Of a DNA stretch of 64,000 bases, positions 50,536 to 58,421 are shown in pieces. Numbering within the stretch: position 1 is the first letter of the stretch; every line of letters begins with the position of its first letter. The notes under the pieces were generated by a model, which worked only from the letters and a program-made list of their open reading frames with translations, made no database searches and was not told the origin of the DNA. Source of the stretch: Pseudomonas sp. GM79 (GTDB taxonomy: Bacteria > Pseudomonadota > Gammaproteobacteria > Pseudomonadales > Pseudomonadaceae); NCBI RefSeq assembly GCF_000282495.1, contig NZ_AKJE01000042.1:1-64000 (forward strand). Reading direction: 5' to 3'. The position numbers and the translations under genes were made by a program.

Positions 50536-51368
50536 GGATTGCCATCTCCAATATTGCGTGGGACATCAGCGAAGATGAAGCCATTGGGCAGTTGCTGCAG
50601 ACTTTGGATATCGACGCGATAGATGTGGCGCCAGGTAAATATTTCCCTAATCCTCTCAATACCAGTGATGACGATATTTTGCGAGTTCGCCACAAGTGGG
50701 CCGAGCGCGGAGTTGAGATCACAGGCATGCAGGCTTTATTGTTCGGTACCACTGGACTGAATGTCTTTGGGTCGCCGCAATCCCGAGAAGCGATGCTGGA
50801 TCACTTGAGAGCTGTATGCCATATCGGGGCGGGTTTAGGTGCTACGCGGCTGGTCTTTGGTTCACCGAAAAATCGAGATCGGTCTGGACTTGATGATCAA
50901 CAGGTTCTTGAGGTGGCGGTACCATTCTTTCGCGATCTGGGCGCTATCGCACAACTGGCCGGGGTTCAGATTTGCCTTGAGCCAAATCCGACGCACTATG
51001 GTGCGAACTTCATGACGACATGCGACGAAACGGCTGAAGTAGTCCGTGAGGTAGCGCACCCTGCCATTAAGATGCAGTTTGATACGGGGGCGCTCGCTCT
51101 AAACGGCGAAAGTCCGGATGAAGTGCTTCGAAGTCACTCCTCGCTTATCGGGCATATCCATATCAGTGAGCCAGACCTGGTGCCGCTGGGCGACGGAACG
51201 GCCAAGCATCAAGAAATGAATGAGGCTATCCGCAAATACTTGGCGCTTGATGTGGTGAGTATTGAAACGCTTGCAACCGTAGACGAACCACATTTGCTTT
51301 CGATCAAGCGATCGCTAGACGTCGCTATTAAGCACTACCGTGCCGATGCGGCGGAGGTGGGGGCATGA
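50532..51368 (+). CDS. xylose-isomerase-like TIM-barrel sugar isomerase/epimerase
   Basis: A 278-residue AP-endonuclease-2-type barrel. The N-terminal strand is MRIAISNIAWDISEDEAI, and likely metal ligands are in CLEPNPTHYGANFM (Glu), MQFDTGALALNG (Asp), IGHIHISEPDLVP (His/Glu) and VVSIETLA (Glu). Family members isomerise or epimerise keto sugars, so it may supply or tailor the sugar handled by the cassette. Start and stop overlap the neighbouring genes by the ATGA pattern. Confidence 0.78.
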   Translation: MRIAISNIAWDISEDEAIGQLLQTLDIDAIDVAPGKYFPNPLNTSDDDILRVRHKWAERGVEITGMQALLFGTTGLNVFGSPQSREAMLDHLRAVCHIGAGLGATRLVFGSPKNRDRSGLDDQQVLEVAVPFFRDLGAIAQLAGVQICLEPNPTHYGANFMTTCDETAEVVREVAHPAIKMQFDTGALALNGESPDEVLRSHSSLIGHIHISEPDLVPLGDGTAKHQEMNEAIRKYLALDVVSIETLATVDEPHLLSIKRSLDVAIKHYRADAAEVGA

Positions 51369-51721
51369 AATGGCTGATTCTGATCTTGGGTATTCTCAGT
51401 AATGCCTCTGCCAGTGTTCTGGTGAAGATGGCGATGATGCCGCCGAGGAAGTTTCCGTCATTTAGCGATCCCTTGGGCTCACTGAGCAATTGGCCGTTCT
51501 GGTTGGGGTTGTTGCTATATGGGGGGGCCTTTCTACTTTATGCCGCTGCGTTGGCGCGTCTCCCGCTGAATGTTGCTCACCCTGTGCTGACGGCTGGGGC
51601 CATTGCAACCGTAGCATTGTTTTCCGCTTTGTTTTTTCGTGAATCTTTTCACTGGACAACAGGCGCTGGAATTTTTTTGGTAATCACCGGTGTAGCGTTG
51701 ATTACTGCTCGTGTAGCCTGA
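51365..51721 (+). CDS. small four-helix EamA/SMR-like transporter
   Basis: A 118-residue membrane protein with four predicted helices (about 2-20, 39-60, 68-88, 95-115). It is half the length of EamA carriers and similar in plan to ArnE/ArnF and SMR proteins; LARLPLNVAHPVLTAGAI and FRESFHWTTGAGIFLVITGV are typical. ArnE/ArnF flip a sugar-loaded undecaprenyl phosphate. In this cassette it is the natural candidate flippase, probably acting as a dimer. It overlaps the preceding stop codon. Confidence 0.78.
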   Translation: MKWLILILGILSNASASVLVKMAMMPPRKFPSFSDPLGSLSNWPFWLGLLLYGGAFLLYAAALARLPLNVAHPVLTAGAIATVALFSALFFRESFHWTTGAGIFLVITGVALITARVA

Positions 51722-51731
51722 TGGTAAATAT

Positions 51732-52544
51732 ATGACATCGTCTGAACCTATCGAAAATCGTCACAACTGGCAAGTTCCTGCATTCGAAGTGCCGTTGTGG
51801 TTGGGGCGCGAACATCAGAATTGCGTCATTATCCCTGTTATTAATGAAGGTGAAAGAATCAAGAACCTGCTCGCTCGAATGGCGGCATGTGACATTCATT
51901 TGGCAGCCGATATTTTGATTGTTGATGGCGGCAGCACTGATGGATCACTGGCGTTGCAATCGTTGCAAGAGGCCAGGGTACGAGGCCTCATCCTTAAAAC
52001 GGGGGCGGGGAAGTTGAGTGCCCAATTGCGTTGTGCCTACGCATTTGCGCTTGAGCAAGGCTATACAGGTATCATTACCATTGATGGTAATGATAAAGAT
52101 GATCCTGCTGCCATTCATCGCTTTATTGAAGCATTGGCTGCCGGTGTCGACTTTGTACAGGCTTCTCGTTATTTGGAAGGCGGCGTAGCGGTCAATACAC
52201 CACTCTCCAGAGACTTTGCTATCAGATTCATCCACGCGCCTATGCTAAGTCTTTTTTCCGGCTTCAAATGGACAGACACCACTCAGGGTTTCCGTGCTTA
52301 TAGTCGAAAAATGCTTCTCGACCCAAAGGTGGCAATATTTCGCGATGTATTTAATACATACGAACTATTGGCCTACCTTTCTTACCGTGCACCAAAGTTA
52401 GGTTATCGTTGTGTGGAGTTAGCAACAGAGCGTCGTTATCCGAAGGGTGAGGTCCCAACGAAGATCAGCGCTTTCAAAGGCAATTTGTCGGTGTTGAGTG
52501 TTTTGTTTAGCGCGTGCTTGGGTAAATATAACCCAGGTCGCTAA
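51732..52544 (+). CDS. family 2 glycosyltransferase, DPM1-like
   Basis: A 270-residue soluble GT-A protein. CVIIPVINEGERIKNLLARM forms the first strand and helix, DILIVDGGSTDGS the nucleotide site and ITIDGNDKDDPAAI the DxxxxDD metal region, with QASRYLEGG and TQGFRAYSR beyond. It resembles dolichol-phosphate mannosyltransferases without membrane helices. It is the last gene of the AT-rich operon and ends 65 bases from the convergent gene for the 1198-residue protein. Whether it or the 46361 gene loads the polyprenyl carrier is open. Confidence 0.8.
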   Translation: MTSSEPIENRHNWQVPAFEVPLWLGREHQNCVIIPVINEGERIKNLLARMAACDIHLAADILIVDGGSTDGSLALQSLQEARVRGLILKTGAGKLSAQLRCAYAFALEQGYTGIITIDGNDKDDPAAIHRFIEALAAGVDFVQASRYLEGGVAVNTPLSRDFAIRFIHAPMLSLFSGFKWTDTTQGFRAYSRKMLLDPKVAIFRDVFNTYELLAYLSYRAPKLGYRCVELATERRYPKGEVPTKISAFKGNLSVLSVLFSACLGKYNPGR

Positions 52545-52564
52545 TTTTACGCAGCAAGTAAAAG

Positions 52565-52603
52565 TTCGGTGGCAACTTCGTTTAAAAAGAGGTTGCCACC
52601 GAA
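52565..52603. terminator. hairpin between convergent operons
   Basis: TTCGGTGGCAAC and GTTGCCACCGAA are perfect 12-base inverted arms around a 15-base loop containing TTTAAAAA. It lies in the 64-base gap between two convergent stop codons, so a bidirectional terminator is likely, although no long T run follows. Confidence 0.6.
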
Positions 52604-52608
52604 TTCAA

Positions 52609-55600
52609 CTAAGGCTGCACAGGGGCTTTGCCACTTGGTTCAGCGTCAGGATCTTTGAAGGCGCTGACCTTTTCTTGCAGTAACAGCGTGCTGGCTGCAA
52701 TCATGTCGGTGTATTGGCTGTTCTGAAAGCCCCACAGTGTAGACATAAGTTCTTCCTTATGCCCAACGAGGAAAGGCGCTGTCGTAATCACATCAATATT
52801 TGACTGGTTCTCAATGAATCGATCAATGGTGTTTTTGTAAGGGTCGCGGAAGTTCTCGTCCCATTTTATTACTTTCGGGAATACACTGGCATTGTAAGTG
52901 TTGAGGACTGTACTGGTCATCTTGTCAATATGGATTAGCTCGAACTCATCAAACTTTTCGATCGCCCTGATGTTCGTGTCCGCATGCAGGTTAGCGATCA
53001 AGCCTGAAAAGATATCCCAATCCTTTTGCTGTGATTCAAGATGTTCGTGAATTTGATCAAACCGTGCTTTCCAGCCGTCCAGGAATTCGACGTCATCTTC
53101 ACAGACCGTAATGTTTTTGAACTTCTGCTCGTAAGCTTTGCGCAAGATGAACTTGTAGCTGAGCCCGCAACCGATCCAGCCAGCGCTGTGGCGCAGCCCT
53201 GGGAAGTACTGGAAGCCGGTTTTATTATCCTTCTCGAAGTCTTTTCTGCGCTCTGTCGATTCAGGCAGGCCAAGGCACACGTAGTCCGTCTTGAACTCGA
53301 TATTGTGGCCTGCGATGTCGTAGAACGTATCGAAATCGATGTGGTCTGTCGCGAGCAAGAAGCGCTGGAAGTAATACTCGAACTCGTCTGGAGCCGCGCG
53401 CAGAGCTTCTCTGTTAAGCGCGATTTTTTGTTCGCGCCGTGCGTCATCGGCCAACCAATAATCAACGTGCGCCATCATTTCATCGATATCACCGATCTTC
53501 GTGAAGTCGACGATATTTTGAAGATTATTATGTTCTTCAATGTCCGAACTGCTTTCTGAGACAATTAAAGCATCTTTGGACAGGCACTCATAAATACGGG
53601 TTGTTTCGAGAAGCGCACCCTCGTAGTAATGAATGTTGACAATGAGTTTTGCTTTCGCAATCTCGTTGTAAAGTGTTTTGCCGAATATATTGCTAATTAC
53701 TTTGGTTTTGTATTTGCTTTTAAGTGCCGCCAGGTATTTCTGGCGTCTTTCATTGTTTGCATCACCGTAAAAAAGAATGTCATATTCTTTCGCTACAGGT
53801 GCTGTTGTTGCATAGTCAGGAATATAGGATATTGGAGTGTAATAGACCTGCTTAAGGCTTAAACCTTTATCTTGAAGGAATTGGACGTTGAGAGTCGAAT
53901 AGTCAAAGATGGCGTAAGAGTTTTCAAGCGTGCGCAAATAGCTTTCTTCAAACCATCGTGAGCTGACAGATTGCTCCATCTGGAAGGCAATGTAAGTTCC
54001 TGGCAGTGACGTGAAGATTTGTGGGCAAATAACAAAGTGCAGAGAAGATTCGAACCCAGTTGCCGGAGCTTCAAAAATGAGGCTGGCGGGGAATCCTGCC
54101 TTTTCCAGATTGCGTTTGATCAATTCCGCAACGAAAATGCAATGTTTTGTGGTTAGAATGTAAGTGGTGGTCTGTTTGCTTAGTTTGATACCGCCAGTGC
54201 TGGCTACAAAGTTAACCTCAATCGTCTGAGTTGAGCGCTTAAGGGTTGCTTTAAGGCCATGTTCGTTGATATGGCGTATCAAGCGCAACAAAACTTTAGG
54301 GTCTGATTTTATTGTGCTGAAAATGCGCTTAGCTTGCCTCGCACAAGTCGAAGCGCTACGCAAAAGTGTCGCTGCAACTCTTCTGCTGTAGCGAAGCGGT
54401 TTAGTCACTTTCCATGAAGAGCTGCTGAGAATTGTAGCCAGGCGAGCCTGTTCGTCTCGAATATTTCGCTCATACTGCTCGACGATCAGTGCGTTATTAC
54501 GGGCGAGATCTTCCTGCTCTTCAAGCAGTTTTTGATTTTGCTCAAGCAGTTGTTGGTTTTCTTCTACCAGTGCACGTTGTTCAGTCAATGCATGTTGCTG
54601 CTCAGCCAAAGCTTGTTGCTGCTCAGCCAATGTTACCTGTTGCTCAGCCAACGCCTCTTGGTGCTCGGATAATATCCGTTGGTTCGTCGCTGTAAGCGTT
54701 GCGATCTCGTCTGATAAATGTTGTTCAGCTAACACTTGTTGCTGCTCGGCCAGTGTGTGTTGTTGCTCAGCCAATGTCTGCTGTTGCTCAGCCAGCGCTT
54801 GTTGATGTTCGGATAAAATCCGTTGGTTCGCAGCCGTAAGTGTTGCGATCTCCTCTGACATTTGCTCGGCCAGCGCATGTTGTTGCTCAGCCAATGTCTG
54901 CTGTTGCTCAGCCAGCGCTTGTTGGTGCTCGGATAAAATCCGTTGGTTCGCAGCCGTAAGTGTTGCGATCTCCTCTGCCATGTGTGCTCTTAACTGTGCA
55001 ATTTTTTCCATGATGTGTTGCGTAGTCCTGTCGTGAATTATTTCTGCTAGAGAAGTGCATTCTTCAGAGTCATACCCATAGGTCTTCATATGCCATTTCA
55101 ATATTTCGAGTTCAGACGGGTTCTGCAATCTGAATCGAATGTAAGAAGGGCTGAACGCGGCATCGAAGGGGATCAGGTAGGAAAATAAGTAGAATCCGAG
55201 ACGATTTACTTTGTCCTGTTCAGACGTTGCTTGATTGATAAAAGCAAAGGAGTTGTCGCCTAACGCGGTTACTTTTCGCTCGAATAGCAGCGCCTCCAGT
55301 CCCACGCTGGAATTGATGGTTATGATCTCTCTGCACTTTCCAATAAACTCGATGCTGTTGGCCGAGTCGTCTATTTCGGAATCGGTTGTTTTTGGCGCAA
55401 ATTGGCTATTAGGATGAGCGCGTATGAGCAGGTCTTCCTTCTCGAGATGTCTAGCGTAGGCAATCAGAGAATTATTGTCATAGCCATTCGAGTACGCAAT
55501 CAGGTTGGAATCATCTTCTACCTGCAGAGGCACGCCAACGCTGCGGTCGGGGGTGCTCGGAGTAAAGTCATAATCGCAAGCTATAAAAAATTCTCTGAGT

Positions 55601-56205
55601 TTCTCAACCGTCGTCGGTTGATCACCGAAGGTTGAGGCGACTTTCTGAAAGCGGCTCTCCGCTTCGGTATTTCCATTGACGCCGCTGAAATCAAAATAGG
55701 CCGTCCAGCGATAATTGGGCGCTCGCAAAGGGCCTAACTCGATATGGATGACAGGAACACCGCTCGCTTCAGCGACGGCTTCAAGAGAAGGGCAGTTCAA
55801 GCATGAAACTATGGCGTCAGGTTTTTCGCGACCGGGGCTGAACAGCATCGCTTTGATGGCTTTTTCTAGAAACGGAATGCGTTCTGTCAGCAATCGCTTG
55901 AAGGCCAGGATTGGATTGTTTCCCGAGCTTTCCATAAGTTGGGTAAAGACATTGTCGTCAAAGTGACTGAAGTGGTGCTTAGCCAATACGCCTTCAGACG
56001 GCGAGCTGTATCCCAGATGATCGCAGGATGAAGCTTCGACCTCCCAGCGCTGAGCATCGACAAAGTATTGTGTACTTTGAAGATAAGACGGCGACATCAG
56101 GAAGTGCAAAGCCTCCTCAGACTCATGCAAGAACTTATAGAAGACCCAAAGATAAGGGGCTTCTACTCCTCGGAATGGAAAGGGAGGAAGAAATATAGTC
56201 AGCAT
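52609..56205 (-). CDS. multidomain glycosyltransferase with central coiled coil
   Basis: A 1198-residue protein with four visible parts. Residues 1-390 resemble KpsS/KpsC-type capsule proteins (IRAHPNS at 261; TINSSVGLEALLFERKVTALG at 296-316), a family with beta-Kdo transferases. Residues about 395-590 form a long coiled coil with LAEQQ heptads. Residues about 675-960 look like a GT-B transferase (DILFYGDANNERRQKYL; NIHYYEGALLETTRIYE). Residues about 970-1165 resemble family 25 LPS transferases (LPESTERRKDF, GCGLSYKFILRKA, VCEDDVEF). Its ATG overlaps the wzt stop (TAATG). It probably builds, caps and measures the O-chain; the domain calls are from motifs, the job is inference. Confidence 0.75.
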   Translation of the reverse strand: MLTIFLPPFPFRGVEAPYLWVFYKFLHESEEALHFLMSPSYLQSTQYFVDAQRWEVEASSCDHLGYSSPSEGVLAKHHFSHFDDNVFTQLMESSGNNPILAFKRLLTERIPFLEKAIKAMLFSPGREKPDAIVSCLNCPSLEAVAEASGVPVIHIELGPLRAPNYRWTAYFDFSGVNGNTEAESRFQKVASTFGDQPTTVEKLREFFIACDYDFTPSTPDRSVGVPLQVEDDSNLIAYSNGYDNNSLIAYARHLEKEDLLIRAHPNSQFAPKTTDSEIDDSANSIEFIGKCREIITINSSVGLEALLFERKVTALGDNSFAFINQATSEQDKVNRLGFYLFSYLIPFDAAFSPSYIRFRLQNPSELEILKWHMKTYGYDSEECTSLAEIIHDRTTQHIMEKIAQLRAHMAEEIATLTAANQRILSEHQQALAEQQQTLAEQQHALAEQMSEEIATLTAANQRILSEHQQALAEQQQTLAEQQHTLAEQQQVLAEQHLSDEIATLTATNQRILSEHQEALAEQQVTLAEQQQALAEQQHALTEQRALVEENQQLLEQNQKLLEEQEDLARNNALIVEQYERNIRDEQARLATILSSSSWKVTKPLRYSRRVAATLLRSASTCARQAKRIFSTIKSDPKVLLRLIRHINEHGLKATLKRSTQTIEVNFVASTGGIKLSKQTTTYILTTKHCIFVAELIKRNLEKAGFPASLIFEAPATGFESSLHFVICPQIFTSLPGTYIAFQMEQSVSSRWFEESYLRTLENSYAIFDYSTLNVQFLQDKGLSLKQVYYTPISYIPDYATTAPVAKEYDILFYGDANNERRQKYLAALKSKYKTKVISNIFGKTLYNEIAKAKLIVNIHYYEGALLETTRIYECLSKDALIVSESSSDIEEHNNLQNIVDFTKIGDIDEMMAHVDYWLADDARREQKIALNREALRAAPDEFEYYFQRFLLATDHIDFDTFYDIAGHNIEFKTDYVCLGLPESTERRKDFEKDNKTGFQYFPGLRHSAGWIGCGLSYKFILRKAYEQKFKNITVCEDDVEFLDGWKARFDQIHEHLESQQKDWDIFSGLIANLHADTNIRAIEKFDEFELIHIDKMTSTVLNTYNASVFPKVIKWDENFRDPYKNTIDRFIENQSNIDVITTAPFLVGHKEELMSTLWGFQNSQYTDMIAASTLLLQEKVSAFKDPDAEPSGKAPVQP
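54574..54981 (-). repeat. 120-base tandem repeat encoding coiled-coil heptads
   Basis: Two 120-base units (54862-54981 and 54742-54861) are nearly identical and encode 40 residues each, beginning EEIATLTAANQRILSEHQQA and continuing with LAEQQ heptads. A third, more diverged copy with one or two extra heptads spans 54574-54741. All are in frame with the 1198-residue protein. Confidence 0.92.
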
Positions 56206-57521
56206 TAGGCATCTATTACTTTGACGGTGATTGGGGAGTAGACAAAACCCACTTGTTCGCGGGGGGTCCAGAAACGCAGGCGTTGCATAGGACGACGCTG
56301 GTCAAGTTCTTCTCGTTTTCCGAGATGTGTGCACGACAATCCGCAATGAACCAGGTATTCACTCGCGCTCAGGGGCAGCCGAACAACATATTCGATTCTG
56401 CTTTGCCCTTTGCGAAGCTTGATCACGGTGCCCGCGCTAAGGTTGTTATCCCCCCAGATATCGCCACCTTGAGCTTTACTGAGGGATATTCCCAGAGCTA
56501 CATCTTCGATCTCCTCGGAGGAAGCGATCACGAAGGAAAAACGCAATTCTTCACCGGACTTGATGATCGGACGTTCGGAAAGATTGCTGCCATCCATTCT
56601 GAATACGTCGAGGCTTTTGATGATCGCCCGCGCCGAGCCGAATCGCTTCTCACCGGTTTCGTTATTGAGTTCCGATGCCTGGAAATGTTTGAGTTGTTCC
56701 AGGGAATAGCTGCCGGTGGACTCATGCGGCGCGGAAGACGGGTTGGACTTGGCCTGTGTGGTGACCATGCCTTTTTCATACGTCAATACGGCAGACAAGA
56801 CATCCTCGGTGTCGGTAATGACACGGCCGTTGTCGATGACCAGGCAGCGATTAGCATACTCAAGGATGCTACCGGTGGAGTGGGTCACCATTAAAATGGT
56901 TGTGCCTCGATCACGCAGCTTTTCAATTCGCTTAAAGCACTTGTATTGAAAGCCGATATCGCCGACGGCCAGCGCTTCATCGACGATCAGGATATCCGGT
57001 TCGATGCAGGCTTGCACCGCGAAGGCGAGACGAACATACATGCCGCTCGAGTAGGTCTTTACCGGTTGTTCGATAAAAGAACCGATGTCGGCGAAGTCGA
57101 TGATTTCATCGTATCGGGTGTCGATTTCTTCTTTGGTCAGGCCAAGAATACTGCCATTGAGATAGATATTCTCGCGACCGCTGAACTCGGGATTGAATCC
57201 TGCACCCAATTCCAGCAACGCCGCCACTCGTCCATTGACCTGAGTGGTACCGGAGGTGCTGTTAAGTGTCCCGCAGATGATCTGGAGCAGCGTCGATTTG
57301 CCGGCACCGTTGCGTCCTATGATCCCGATGATTTCGCCTTTGCGAACCTCGAAGGAAACGTCCTGGAGGGCCCAGAATTCACGGTAATAATTTTTCCTTT
57401 CCAGGCGCAGCAGACTTTGCGTCAGGGGAAATATGAATTGCTTGAATCGATCACGCGGTTCTTCATATATATGAAAGCACTTGTGAATACCTTCGACTTT
57501 TATCGCGATATCAGAGGACAT
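56205..57521 (-). CDS. wzt: O-antigen ABC transporter ATP-binding protein Wzt
   Basis: A 438-residue protein. The nucleotide-binding domain (about 1-250) has the Walker A GRNGAGKST, the signature YSSGMYVRLAFA and the Walker B ILIVDEALAVGD. The C-terminal domain (about 275-438) matches the Wzt carbohydrate-binding module seen in exporters that recognise a capped chain end; its end reads FWTPREQVGFVYSPITVKVID. The presence of this module predicts a non-reducing terminal modification on the exported polymer. I chose the ATG at 57521, with AAGGA 8 bases upstream. It overlaps wzm by 11 bases and the following gene by one. Confidence 0.92.
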   Translation of the reverse strand: MSSDIAIKVEGIHKCFHIYEEPRDRFKQFIFPLTQSLLRLERKNYYREFWALQDVSFEVRKGEIIGIIGRNGAGKSTLLQIICGTLNSTSGTTQVNGRVAALLELGAGFNPEFSGRENIYLNGSILGLTKEEIDTRYDEIIDFADIGSFIEQPVKTYSSGMYVRLAFAVQACIEPDILIVDEALAVGDIGFQYKCFKRIEKLRDRGTTILMVTHSTGSILEYANRCLVIDNGRVITDTEDVLSAVLTYEKGMVTTQAKSNPSSAPHESTGSYSLEQLKHFQASELNNETGEKRFGSARAIIKSLDVFRMDGSNLSERPIIKSGEELRFSFVIASSEEIEDVALGISLSKAQGGDIWGDNNLSAGTVIKLRKGQSRIEYVVRLPLSASEYLVHCGLSCTHLGKREELDQRRPMQRLRFWTPREQVGFVYSPITVKVIDA

Positions 57522-58329
57522 CAGCAAATCCTTTACGAGTTTTTTGGAACCAGGCGAAACTGATCAAGGCAAAAACGAGGCTACCCAGAAAATACAGGGA
57601 AAACTCCCTTGGGTTCGGAATCACGCCTTGAATCATGACGTCCCTGATGAATTCTATGGAGGGGGTCAGTGGGTTGTAATACAGGAATTTTTGATAATCC
57701 ACGGGCAGCGCTGATACAGGGTAAAAGACCGGCGACATGAACAGCAGCGCGGTGGTGAAGATCCCGATGATCTGTGAAACATCCCTGAAAAATACACCGA
57801 GCGATGACAGCAGCCATCCAGCCCCCATAGAGATAAGTACAATGGGTATGAGTACTATCGGAGTAAGCAAAATGGTCAGTGGCGGTGGCGATATAAAAAT
57901 GGTGTAGAACGCTAGCCAGACTACCAAACTGATCACAGTATGGAAAAGTGCCGCGCACAGCGAAATGACAGGAAGAATTTCCAGAGGGAAAATCACTTTC
58001 TTCACATAGTTGGTATTAGAAAGAATCAGCCCGGGTGCCCGATTGATATTTTCGGAAAAAAGATTGAACACCAGCAGTCCGGCAAAAAGCACAAGTGCAA
58101 ACTCGGCTTTGGAGTCACTGCCGCCACTCCAGCGCGCCTTGAACACTACGCTGAAAACAAAGGTGTATACAGCCAGAGTCAGTATTGGATTGAACAGTGA
58201 CCAGAGCAGGCCGAAGAGCGAGCCTTGATACCGGCCAACGACCTCTCGTTTTGTCAGTGCACTGATTAATCTGCGGTTTCTCCAGCTAGACCTGAAAATT
58301 TCGAGGGGAGAGGTTGCATAACTCTGCAT
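57511..58329 (-). CDS. wzm: O-antigen ABC transporter permease Wzm
   Basis: A 272-residue ABC-2 type permease with six predicted helices. GRYQGSLFGLLWSLFNPILTLAVYTFVF near the N terminus and YYNPLTPSIEFIRD plus FAWFQKTRKGFADVL at the C terminus are typical of Wzm/KpsM proteins. With Wzt it exports the finished undecaprenyl-linked O-polysaccharide across the inner membrane. GGAG lies 11 bases before the ATG, which itself overlaps the stop of a short upstream frame (TAATG). Confidence 0.92.
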   Translation of the reverse strand: MQSYATSPLEIFRSSWRNRRLISALTKREVVGRYQGSLFGLLWSLFNPILTLAVYTFVFSVVFKARWSGGSDSKAEFALVLFAGLLVFNLFSENINRAPGLILSNTNYVKKVIFPLEILPVISLCAALFHTVISLVVWLAFYTIFISPPPLTILLTPIVLIPIVLISMGAGWLLSSLGVFFRDVSQIIGIFTTALLFMSPVFYPVSALPVDYQKFLYYNPLTPSIEFIRDVMIQGVIPNPREFSLYFLGSLVFALISFAWFQKTRKGFADVL

Positions 58330-58421
58330 TAGGAAAAAAGCTCCGCGAGGTAAGGGGTGGCACGGTTTTTGTTGGATGTAAACGCTTCGTAGGTGGCATC
58401 AATCGATTTTTGTACGTTCAT
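58329..58421 (-). CDS. short ORF or gene remnant coupled to wzm
   Basis: A 30-codon frame (starts MNVQKSIDATYEAF, ends ATPYLAELFS) stops in TAATG, sharing a base with the wzm start, the same overlap as between wzt and the next gene. The frame is open for 14 more codons upstream (TSILKSSFTALFGV) to a TAG. The composition is protein-like, but no ribosome site precedes the ATG. It may be the surviving 3' end of a gene that once preceded wzm, or a real small protein. Confidence 0.4.
   Translation of the reverse strand: MNVQKSIDATYEAFTSNKNRATPYLAELFS

Noticed and set aside
54574..54981. Tandem repeat as CRISPR or satellite
   Set aside because: It is in frame within a coding sequence and encodes coiled-coil heptads.
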